From Monosporascus cannonballus (Eukaryota; Ascomycota; Sordariomycetes; Xylariales): DNA of 64,000 bases. The stretch lies in assembly GCA_004154925.1 (NCBI GenBank), contig QJNS01000125.1, positions 62,651 to 126,650 of the forward strand, written 5' to 3'. The notes beneath the pieces were generated by a model that worked only from the letters and a program-made list of their open reading frames with translations, searched no databases and had not been told where the DNA came from. Below, piece by piece: positions 39,701 to 49,127 of this stretch. How positions within the stretch are numbered: position 1 is the stretch's first letter; the number at the start of each line of letters is the position of its first letter. Made by a program: the position numbers and the translations under genes.

Positions 39701-42415
39701 TTTCGAGTAACTTTCGTTTCTATTTTTATAAAAATATTTAACTTTTTTAATTAATATAGGGGTTACTGGATTTAAGTTATAACATTCCCAAAATAATGTC
39801 GTACCCAGAAATATCGGCAATATCTAGCGAAATTTGCTTTTGGTATCCTTAAATTTGTACGGGAAGTTCTTCAATTTCCCGAAAAATTCGTCCGTTTTCG
39901 TACGTAAACAAACTTCCGTCCATTATACGTAACTTATAAAATTTCAACTTATACTTCCAGGGAATTTAATATTTTTTTGCCACCGTAAGAAAAATAAAAT
40001 TTTTTTCGGTTCCTAAATCGATTATAACTTTAAACGTTTTGTTTTTATACCGCAAAAGAATCTCAATTTGGCTGCGTAATCCTTTTGTTACCTTATATAA
40101 GGTTTTATATATTAGGGCTTTTTAATACCTTATTTTCGAAAGTTTTTATTATTTTTTAATTTACGTAACTTATTTGCGAAAAGGCGTTTTTATTTTCGAA
40201 CTTTTTTAGCCGCGTATTTAGTACAATGGTCGTTTATATATTTATACCATCTTTTCTGCCTAATTAGCATCCAAAAATAATTGTTTTTTTCTGGCTTATC
40301 TTTTGGTTTTATATTTTCCGAATTATAAGGTCGGAAAAATGTATTTCCGAAAAAGATATTCCCATATTTAGGAGCTTATATTAAATATACAGCATTAAAA
40401 CGTAACATAAATATCTTTGTAATATGGCCTTTCGATTCCGTTTTGAATTAAAATATAAGTAGCAAAACTTAAGGTACTTTGGCTATCGGGAGGTTTCTAT
40501 ATATCTGTATTCGTTATTAAGTTCGGTAAATATTTCTTTATCCTATTTAGGCCAAAAGTTATTATTTTCCTTAACTTTAAAATAAACGAGGCAATCGTCG
40601 ATGTAGTAAACCGTAAAATATAATAAATCGTAAAAATTTTTCGTTAGTTCCTTTAAATAAATAATACATTTTAGGAGCCCATAAAGCTCCAGGAACAATT
40701 ATCCATAATTGTTAATATTTAGTCGAAACTAACCGTCCTTTATATGCATTTTACACTTCTGGGAATCAAAGTGGCATTAATATCCTAACTTTATGGCTAT
40801 CTTAAAAACCGTTTATTCTAAGTGATATTTGCAGGTTTTAACTTTAAAATCCTAATAAATTGGATAATTTTCGTATTTTAAAATATCGTTTTAGATTTAA
40901 GTAATTATGGTAATAATAAATTCTGGCTAGGAGGAAATTAAATTAATTTTTTTTTCTCTTTTTTTACCTTATTATTTGTTTCTTATTTAATTATTTTGAC
41001 TTTTTTTAAAGTTAAGGGATTTCTCCTTTTTTAAAGTTTTTCTTAGCAGGAGAACGATATTCGTTTTTGAAATGCCCCTTTTTGCCATAATTAAAACACT
41101 TTATTTTGGACTTATCCTTTTTGGGCTCCTTCGAAACGGAATTCGTTTCTTTTTAAAGTTTGCCCTTATCTTTCTTAGTTCGGTTACTAATGCTTTTATC
41201 GTCGCTTCGTTTGCCGGTCTCCTTTTTTTCGAAATATTAATTAAAAGTACGGCGGTCGGCAATAATAACCTTATTTATATATTTTATAAAACATTTTATT
41301 TTAAGTTTTATGTATAACTTATTTTTAACTTAAAACTTTAAGTTATTATAATAAGGATAAAATAATACGCTTTTTAACAAATTAAAAATAACTGCCAAAC
41401 GATTAAATTTAGTTATATATTTGGATGTTAATTTAGTTTAACGAAAGAAATAAAATTATTTAACCGCATATTATTTTTTATTTAAATTTTTAATAAAATT
41501 CGTATTTTTTTCTTAAAATATTTATATTTGTTAAAAATATAATTAATTATATCCGAAGACTTTTCGGAGTAATTTTATAAGTAATCTTTTATGGTAAGTT
41601 CGAACCATAAAAAAATTTTTCCGGTAAGTAGCTAAAAAATGGCCATTATTTTTTGATAATTTTCCCTTAAAGAACTTTCATAAAACTTAAGATAAAGCCG
41701 GGCCTGGACCAGGAATCCTTTTACATCTATGGATTTATCATAAGGCTTAAGAGGCGTTAGCTTATAGCCCTTAACATCTGGCATTCCATAATAACTGGGG
41801 GGTGGCATAATTCCTTTACGGGTCTAATTTGCGCCGAATAATGGCAGATTCGGAATTCCATTTTGTGGCTGTTTTTCTTTAAACGAAGGTAATCGAAAGC
41901 TACTTCCTTAATTTCACCCTTTAGCGGAGCCGAACCGAAGGAAAACCAATTTTTTTCTTTTAACGAATCGGATATTTTTTTCTTTTAGGCTTTTAATCTC
42001 TTATGCCAAAAGGTCCAATCTTTTTTCTATAATGAATTTTTTTTTCCCTTTAGGACTTCGGCTCCATATTTTTCCTTAACCCCTTTCTTAGCCACCTTCT
42101 TTTCCGATTCCTTTCCTTAAATTTCGATAATATCTTTAAAGGTTGGGGTAGGTTATTATCTGGATTGCGAAAATGGTCCTTCCTAAAATCGAATAATAAG
42201 GAGCGCCATATTATTAATTAATTAAAGAACTTTTTCGATAAAAGGTAAATCGTTTAATCTGATTATTGATTTTTTATTAGCTAATAACGGGGATTAAATA
42301 TATTATTTATTTTCTGAACGTCGTTCTGTAATATCGTTTTTACTAAGTTTAAAAAAGCTTATACCTAATTGGGCCTTAAATTATTCGTCGGCTATTAATT
42401 AAGGAATTATCAAAA

Positions 42416-42834
42416 TATAACGAACCTGTTATACATTTACCTGGAGGTATAAGTAATATCCGAAGTAAAATCTTGATTTGCAAGTAATAATAAGGTAAGG
42501 AATAATTTAGTGGTTTATTCGTTAAAAAGATTTAAAAAATTTTCCCTTAATTAAAAAACGGTATAATTACTTTTTAATTAAAAACTTAAATTAATAACTA
42601 AGGAACGAAATTAAGTAAGTATTATTTACATAAAAAATTGGTTCATTATATATCCCAATTCCTAAAATAAGCGTATCGTAAATCTACGTAATCTATATGA
42701 TCTGATTAATCCGTCAGATCACCCAGATCACATTAATCAGGCCAAGAACTTCCTCCCGGGGTTTAGCCGTGAGAGGTCCACGCTAGGCCTCAAAAGTTGG
42801 TTTCCTTAAGACAGAAACCCCTGTTCCTGTAACA
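42416..42834 (-). repeat. B-family 5' LTR
   Basis: It is the same length, 419 bp, as the partner at 35602-36020. The outer part (42700-42834) is nearly free of RIP, while the inner end is changed (TATAACGAAC instead of TGTAACGAAC). Confidence 0.85.
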
Positions 42835-43957
42835 TTATTTATTTTCCGAATATAAAAATACTTGCAGTCCTTGTTACTTTTATATAACGTTTTCAATTTG
42901 CTCTGGAGATTTTTTTTCCGAAGTTATTAAGATAAAATCGTTTATTTTTATTAATACTTTTAATAAAGGATAATTAGTTTTCTTTCACCTTTTTCTAAGC
43001 ATTCGAATAATATTTTACTTTATTTGCTATATTATTAATTTATTTTAACTTAATATCTTTTCGTAATAAAATATTTCGCAACTCTGGTATTAATTTATAA
43101 AAATAATTTAAAACACAATTTTTATTATCTCGATTATCATCCGGGCTAAAAAGGTGTACAAATTTTTTTATAAATTAAATTTTTAACATAAAACTTTAAC
43201 GATAATTAATCATATTATTATTATAATTATATAAAATATTTCTTATATTTCTTATCTACAAAAATAAGATTTACGTAATATTTCCTAATAAAAGACTATA
43301 AACCCTTTATTTTTAAATTTTTTCTAATTAAAATAATTAAAAATAACGGGGTATAATCGTTAAAAGTTCGTAATAAAACGTTTATATAACTTATAACCCA
43401 TTAAATATAAATAAAGATAACTTTTTAGTGTAAATTTCTATAATAGCTTTTATTTAATCTTTTTTTAATTAACGCGTATTCGAAAAGCTTCGAGTAATTA
43501 TAACGCGATATTTGCTTATTGCTCTTAAGGTTTTACGACGATATTGTAATTAATTTATAAAACTTTATTTTTTAACATATGTTATTATCTGTTATTCGGC
43601 TATGTATTGGAATAACTTCCAAAAATCTAATTATTATTAAAAGGCTTAACTTTTCTTTATTTTAAATTTCAGAACATAGTCGTTATATTATGTCCGTTTC
43701 CAGACTGTTTTTTAACGGTTATTAGAACGTATACTTATTATATATATAAGGTAATTCGGAATTTTAAAGATTATAATCTTTTACCTATTAAAGTTTCGTT
43801 ATAAATTTTTTTGCTTATTCTCGCACCGTAATCGATCGTTCGTCGGTTGGATTCCGATTGGCGGTTTTTTTAATTAATAACCTAGGTTCGTTTTGTAATT
43901 GGCGAACTTTGATTTTGGTAATTATCGCGTTATTTTTTATAATAAAGATGGAAAGAT

Positions 43958-44164
43958 TATAAGATAATATATAGCTATTAGCAAAGATAAAGTAATTTCC
44001 GACTAATCGTAAATCAAATTTCAAAAAATAAATATATTAGGTTACTTTTATCTAGCGTTTCCCACTAGCTGCCAGATAATAGATTTATACTAGTAAGTAA
44101 ATCAGTGGCTGATCGATAGCTGGTCGGCTACCAGCCTTATTCTTGTAAGAGCTGTATTCTCACA
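43958..44164 (-). repeat. C-family LTR (5' LTR of the interrupted element)
   Basis: The reverse complement starts TGTGAGAATACAGC and ends ATTATCTTATA. At 207 bp it matches the 206-bp LTRs at 20095, 26984 and 54272. Confidence 0.8.
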
Positions 44165-45020
44165 CTTATTTACTTTCGGTCATTATTTTAAGAATATTTA
44201 TTAAGTGTTCCGTAAAATCAATGTTTTCGATAATTCTTTCGGACGATAAAAACGATAATAAGGTCTTAAATCGCACCGTATAGCGAATTCGTCTTTTCAG
44301 ATAAAAGGTTATGTTGAGTTTTATTAATTTAATAAATTACAGAAATAATTAATTGAGATAGATCAAATTCCAAATATTAAATGCTTTTGTTTTAAACTGA
44401 AATTCGCCCTTAAAACGATTTAATTCTTAGGTCCCTTATAAATAATTAAAAATATCGATTATACGGTCGTTATTATTATTATTAAAATATACAAATAATT
44501 AATACTAATATATAACTTATATTATGTTATTAATACTTAATTAATAACCATATATACGAATTAAGCGAATAAAACATTTAATTATCAGATATAAGGTATA
44601 TCAGTTATGTTCTTGAATTTACTTAAGCTATAGATGCTTTCGTACGCGTACAACTTTAAGTAGCTTAACCACGGAACATATATAGGCCGATTAATATAGG
44701 ACCTTGCCGTATACGAGGAACCCTCTGCACATTCCAGTTAGCTGACAGTTATACTATTTTCTAGATCTAATATTAGCTATATTAACTGAAATTTTCAGCT
44801 AAAAAATAAAAAATAAAATCTTTTATATATATATATTTATATTTTAAACATAGATAAAGTTTTAAACTTAACGGATTTAAATTAGCTATAAAATAAAACA
44901 AACCTGTTATTATATAAAGAAAAATGTCAAAAACATTTTTGCGTAATTTTAACTTAGACCTTGCTGGTTCGTTACGGCGATATGCTATTTAATTGGTTAA
45001 TTTTAATGCCTTGGCGTAGT
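44165..45020. other. AT-rich stretch between the C element and the gene island
   Basis: It has the AT-rich, stop-rich look of RIP. I could not relate it to the A, B or C elements. A few short inverted repeats occur, for example around 44795 and 44925, without evidence of function. Base composition changes to near-balanced around 45020. Confidence 0.4.
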
Positions 45021-45541
45021 ACATAAAAGTTCATCAAAAATAGAGCACGAGCCAGCAGAGGCCTGAGCTAGCTAAGGTAAGTGCTAAGACCTCCCCGTTC
45101 CGAGCCATGCGCCCCGAATAGCATCTTGACCTAACTGAGGCTAGGCCCATATAGCTCGATGTTGGCCCCAATAGTTCAGCCCCCTATATGGCAACCTTCG
45201 GTATCGCTTTCTCTCTGTTACATGGGTTTTCTACATGTATAAAGAGGTATCGCTACCGTTTGATCAGTAGTTAGGACCTTTTAGAGGTCAACCAGAGAAA
45301 TCTACTTCTACAGTTGCAAATGCTTCAGCATGTGATGTTAAGGTCTCAGGGTTGGTAGGTTGTATTTGTACTGGAACTACAGGCAGGAGAGAATTGCTGC
45401 GCAAGCTAAGACGAGTTGTCCCACTGCGACACGATACCTCGCTGCGGTCACTGGTGAAATCAAGCGTCGAGAGATGAATGAAAGCGTCGGCGGGGCTACT
45501 ACCACAGAGCAAGCTAGTGACGAACCGCGAAATCCTAATCT
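45021..45541. other. Left edge of the gene island, no convincing gene
   Basis: The composition is balanced. Overlapping open frames on both strands from 45288 on show no recognisable domain. The stretch 45021-45287 has no frame of note. Confidence 0.35.
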
Positions 45542-45877
45542 CTACCGTCGGAGCCGACGGCACCTTTGGTCACTCAGGCAGCCTACCGCCTCTCGCACCG
45601 GGCGCGTTTCGATGGTGCTCCTCGAGAGGAGTGCCCTCGCCCCTTTGCTCTTCTCCGCCACTCTAACAAGATCATCCACGCTGAATACGAAGACCCCTTC
45701 TGCTCGAACTGGCTCTCCGCTATTTCCGAATGGACCAACAATCCCTTCTTCTTGCCGCACTACCACCAAGTGGGGGTACCTAGTTAAAAACTTCGCCGCC
45801 AGAGCAAGATACCCTTGGCCAAGTCGCCCGAGAACATCAAGTCGCGTCCTTCCTGGTTGACCCTCCAACGAAAACAT
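45542..45877 (-). CDS. Hypothetical short ORF, downstream of the ankyrin gene, uncertain
   Basis: An ATG-initiated frame of 111 codons on the minus strand has a natural-looking composition (for example YLALAAKFLTRYPHLVVV and GVFVFSVDDLVRVAEKSKG) and ends TAG. I do not recognise it. A second minus-strand frame (45288-45563) could be joined to it by an intron, but I found no compelling splice sites. Competing open frames exist on the plus strand over the same bases, for example 45566-45787. It lies 131 bp beyond the stop codon of the ankyrin gene on the same strand and may simply be 3' flanking sequence. Confidence 0.2.
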   Translation of the reverse strand: MFSLEGQPGRTRLDVLGRLGQGYLALAAKFLTRYPHLVVVRQEEGIVGPFGNSGEPVRAEGVFVFSVDDLVRVAEKSKGARALLSRSTIETRPVREAVGCLSDQRCRRLRR

Positions 45878-46007
45878 ACTGGAAACCTAGCAGGACAAAG
45901 AAAGCAAAGAAAAGTCTCTAGAAATTACCCGCGCTCGCCGGTCCTCCACGTCCCGGATGTTACGCTCAATGCTCCTCTCCGAGGCGGCTTGTTATCGCCG
46001 CTTCTAT

Positions 46008-48326
46008 TCAGGACGCTGAAGTTTTGGCATCACCATGCTTCTTCAATAGCGTCTGGACTCTTTTTTGACCTTTGGCAACTCCCATTGCTGTCTGACCTTT
46101 ACTATTCTGGATCCGGGGGTCGGCTCCGTTCTCGAACAAAATGCCAATCACCATTTCCTTCCTCTCGAAGGGTATTCCTGATTCGATGGCAAGCATCAGA
46201 GGAGTACACCCCCCAGGCCCAATGGCATTGACATTCGCGTTGTGTTTCAGGAGCCATCGCAGCATCTTGGTATTTCCCATTTCTGAAGCCATATGGATGG
46301 CCGCCTTCTTATACTGGTCCAAGTCATCGACGTGGAACTTCCTAGGCTCATGGTCATAGAGGAGCTGTGCTACTGCTGTCCCACCGGTGTTATCCTGGCA
46401 TCGATGGAGTGCAGACCTGTTATTTCGGTCCCGAGCGTTGACATCGGCTCCGTGGCGTAGAAGCAACTCCACGATCTTCGAGTTCCTTGTTGAGCAGGCG
46501 ACGAGAAGCGGCGTTGCGAAGTCCTTTTCTTCAGGCGTTTCGAGACTAACCGACCCGCTGAGCATCAATCTCACCTTGTCTAGTTGCTCCTTTTCAACTG
46601 CGGCGTGGAGAGGCGAAGAACCCCATAGAGGCGAAGATCGTCTTGAATCACAGACGTCAAACCTGAAGGTTTCGGAGTCGACATCGAAGCCAAGTGACCT
46701 ACACCATGCCCGGGCATCATCTTCGTTCTCCCCTTCGAGAATCTCGTCGATCCAGTCATCAATTCCTTCAGCCTCGTCGAACTCCTCCTTCTGTAGCAGC
46801 ACGTTTTTCCACACTGCAGCGTACTCTCTAACAAGATTGGCGTCTATGGGGTTGATGTTGAGGCGTCCTTTAGTTGCAAGGGTGGCGATTTTCTCCGCCT
46901 CATCCAACTTTCCCAGCTTTAGGTAAAGACTGCTGAGCTTGTGCTGAAGTCTGGCTTCCCTTGCCGCGTCCCGGCCTTGTTTCGAGCTTGACGGTTCGAG
47001 ACTTACTTCCTGGGCAAGAAGGTTGCGCAAGATCTCTTCAGCCTCCTCTACACTTCTCTCAGTATCAATGTCGAGGTAGATCTTGGCTAGTTTCTCCTCC
47101 ATTTCGGCTCGCTCAGGGAAGGTAAATGGGACATCGTGCAAGGTGTCGAGCTGTTCTCTCAGTCTAATCGCCTTTTTCTGGAGCTGGCCTGCTTTCGTGA
47201 CAGATCCATCCTGCAGATGCTGTTCGACCATTTTCTGGTTATTCTTCAGCGTCTTTATGATCATCCCTGGAGGGCGGTGTATATTTCGAACCCGATCATC
47301 GACCTGGGCTGAGCCGAGGCTGATTCCGCTGTCCGCTGTACTGTCGCTACTGCGTCGCATCAACCGCTGCTGTTTGACCCAATCGTCATAAGGGGTGAAA
47401 GAGAGAACGTGATCCAGGGGCCTGAACGTGTCTGCCCACCGAAGGTCCGCCGATAGCATATCATCATCAATTGATGCACCTTTGGCGACGGATCTCATGA
47501 TGGACCCTGTGGATTCTTTCCATGCCTCGATGTCCTTAACGAGCTCATTCTCCTTATCATCAGCATTGTTGGTTTCCTTGTCATTATCCGTTATTATTGT
47601 CCCAGCCGGATCTCCACTGACAATATCCGCAATTGCAGAAGGTAATAGGCCCGCTGCACTCAAGTCGACGAACAGTTTACGAAGCTTGGTAAGCGTTTTC
47701 TGCGCAGTTCTCTGTGCCTCCTCTGCGGACTTTTGAGTCTCTCGGTTAATATCTCTGCTTCGGAATTAGCAGCTATCTCTCCTGGTGGCGGGATGGACAT
47801 ACAGCGCAAGAGTTTGCAAACTTAGTTGCAAGACCTGGCTCAAGACGGTAGGTTTTAGCCTCGGAGTCTAAGCATTAGTGACTGGCAAATACCTGTTGGC
47901 AGCGACTGATCTGATCTGTGATATCCTTCAACACAGGCTCTCTCATGAGCTTTTTCAGTTCAGCCTTGGTCTTGGCCCACATTCCCGGATCCTCTGGTAT
48001 GTTGGGAAGAGCTTCAGAGAGGCGGTCTATTGCGGTTTTACAGTTTTCGATTATTCTCTTGATTCTCTCCTGGTGCTCTTGCTCGACAGTTCCTGGATGG
48101 GCATGGAATTCGAGATTGTCAGCCACAGCTCTGAGTGTTTCCTCAACCGCGGAGACAGTATTCTGCAACCCCACTTCAAATTCAATGGTTAATAGGGTGG
48201 TCCCAAAGGCGAGCGTCAAATTCAAGGCTGGGTACGCTTACAAACATTCTCCGTCACCTCGGGCACTGCGTAGACGAACTGTGAAATCTGGAACGCCAGG
48301 GCTCCACAGACCCTTACGGCCTCCAT
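46008..48326 (-). CDS. Ankyrin-repeat protein with PigL_N-type fungal N-terminal domain, four exons
   Basis: I built this model by splicing. Exons are 48242-48326, 47893-48173, 47803-47834 and 46008-47754, with introns of 68, 58 and 48 nt (donors GTAAGC, GTATTT, GTATGT; branch-like TTAAC, CTAAT and GCTAAT). The total is 714 codons. The start MEAVRVCGALAFQISQFVYA and the following helices (to about residue 160) resemble the N-terminal domain of fungal STAND-like and ankyrin proteins (PigL_N/Helo-like). Residues about 318-463 look TPR-like (paired A/E-rich helices, EEAEEILRNLL and LDEAEKIATLA). About residues 510-712 hold roughly five ankyrin repeats (TPLLVACSTRNSKIVELLLR, HGADVNARD). Such proteins usually act in protein-protein interaction or self/non-self signalling; no NACHT/NB-ARC nucleotide-binding domain is present. 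No RIP mutation is seen. The splice phases agree at every junction, so I consider it intact. Confidence 0.85.
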
Positions 48327-49127
48327 TGTAAACGCGGTGATAGACAAGGGGTCCATTCTCAATTTTCTCCAGTGTCAACCAGTCAAATACTTGGCTCTCG
48401 GGGGTATCCACTATGGTTTTCAAGGAGGAACCGTCGCGGGGACCGTCCAAGTACTTATTGATTCAGTAGTGCTCGAGGCTTGGCATGAGGGGCCAACGAG
48501 GCTGAGTTCTGCCACTCCGATAGAGCCGTCAAGGCCTTTGACGGTCTTCTAGCATGAGTCAATGTAGAGGCTATGGTGGGACGGAAGTGTCACTTCTAAC
48601 TAGTCCAGGCATGCCTAGACTTTGTCTTTTCTGTTTTGTCATGTGGCTGGACACTAGACCGTAGCTGCACAGTAGTGCACAAACCTCACTCGGACCTCCT
48701 ACGTAGCGAGGCAATAGTCACCAATGGATTCTCTCGCCTAAAACAAAGGCGGTTAACACACAGACTTGCCCAGCCCCAAAGCACTGTTGATAAGCCCGCA
48801 TGACAATGAAAGTCGATGTGATAGGTGATGAAAGATACTCTGTTGGGGTAATCGAGCATACAGAGTACTATTAATGGCACCAAACGGCAGCTTTATTTCA
48901 CCGTCCTACAGCTAGGAACGCCTCGATTTGCTCGGCGCCGCAAGGCTTTGGCAAACACACGCCTTGGAAGCATGGAGCAGAGATGTACCGTCTTAGATAA
49001 CATTTAATTAAACTCCCAGTTCCAGACTTTCCAGCTCCGGACTCATTATTAACATTTGCTGTCAATTAAAACCTTACATTAGCTCTGGTCAAAACTCTCC
49101 TTGCAAGCCAGACAACCAGGGGACCCG
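48327..49127. other. Divergent intergenic region between the ankyrin and transporter genes
   Basis: About 800 bp lie between two genes that point away from each other, so both promoters should be here. Open frames such as 48238-48450 on the minus strand overlap exon 1 in another frame and are shadows. I see no clear TATA box or repeated operator. Confidence 0.5.

Larger units (their letters stand above)
35602..42834 (-). mobile_element. Complete B-family Ty3/gypsy retrotransposon with TSD TTATT, minus strand
   Basis: It is 7.2 kb with 419-bp LTRs at 42416-42834 (5') and 35602-36020 (3') and the duplication TTATT at 35597-35601 and 42835-42839, inserted in the minus-strand C element. On the minus strand, gag has a zinc knuckle near 41050-41105 (KCFNYGKKGHFKNEYRS) and RT keeps a perfect catalytic box near 39020-39050 (VYFDDILIYSETLKKHKK). 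It is less mutated than the 55088-62378 copy. An accessory frame lies on the opposite (plus) strand at 36158-36744. Confidence 0.85.
27190..44164 (-). mobile_element. Second C-family element, minus strand, split by two later insertions
   Basis: The element reads leftward from a 5' LTR at 43958-44164. Gag lies at 42840-43900 and continues at 34799-35601, where a zinc knuckle remnant is readable as KYYNYKKLSHKN. RT sequence follows at 27190-28301, where its reverse complement aligns with 22430-23360 of the other C copy. The gaps are exactly filled by an A element (28302-34798) and a B element (35602-42834), each with a 5-bp target duplication. The 3' part of pol and the 3' LTR are missing; the left end abuts the plus-strand C element at 27189. 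Confidence 0.75.

Noticed and set aside
44910..44960. Hairpin AAAAATGTC...ATTTTT as a terminator or small RNA
   Set aside because: Short inverted repeats are expected by chance in AT-rich DNA, and there is no gene next to it.
45360..45860. Plus-strand open frames overlapping the left end of the island
   Set aside because: Several frames on both strands are open over the same GC-richer bases. None has a recognisable domain, and the composition of the plus-strand one (very Ser/Thr/Arg-rich) looks like an out-of-frame shadow.
46387..47736. Plus-strand ORFs opposite the ankyrin gene
   Set aside because: They are antisense shadows of a well-supported spliced gene, Ser-rich and without domain signals.
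48238..48450. Minus-strand ORF upstream of the ankyrin gene
   Set aside because: It overlaps exon 1 in another frame. The MEAVRVCGAL frame fits the family start and splices in phase; this one does not.
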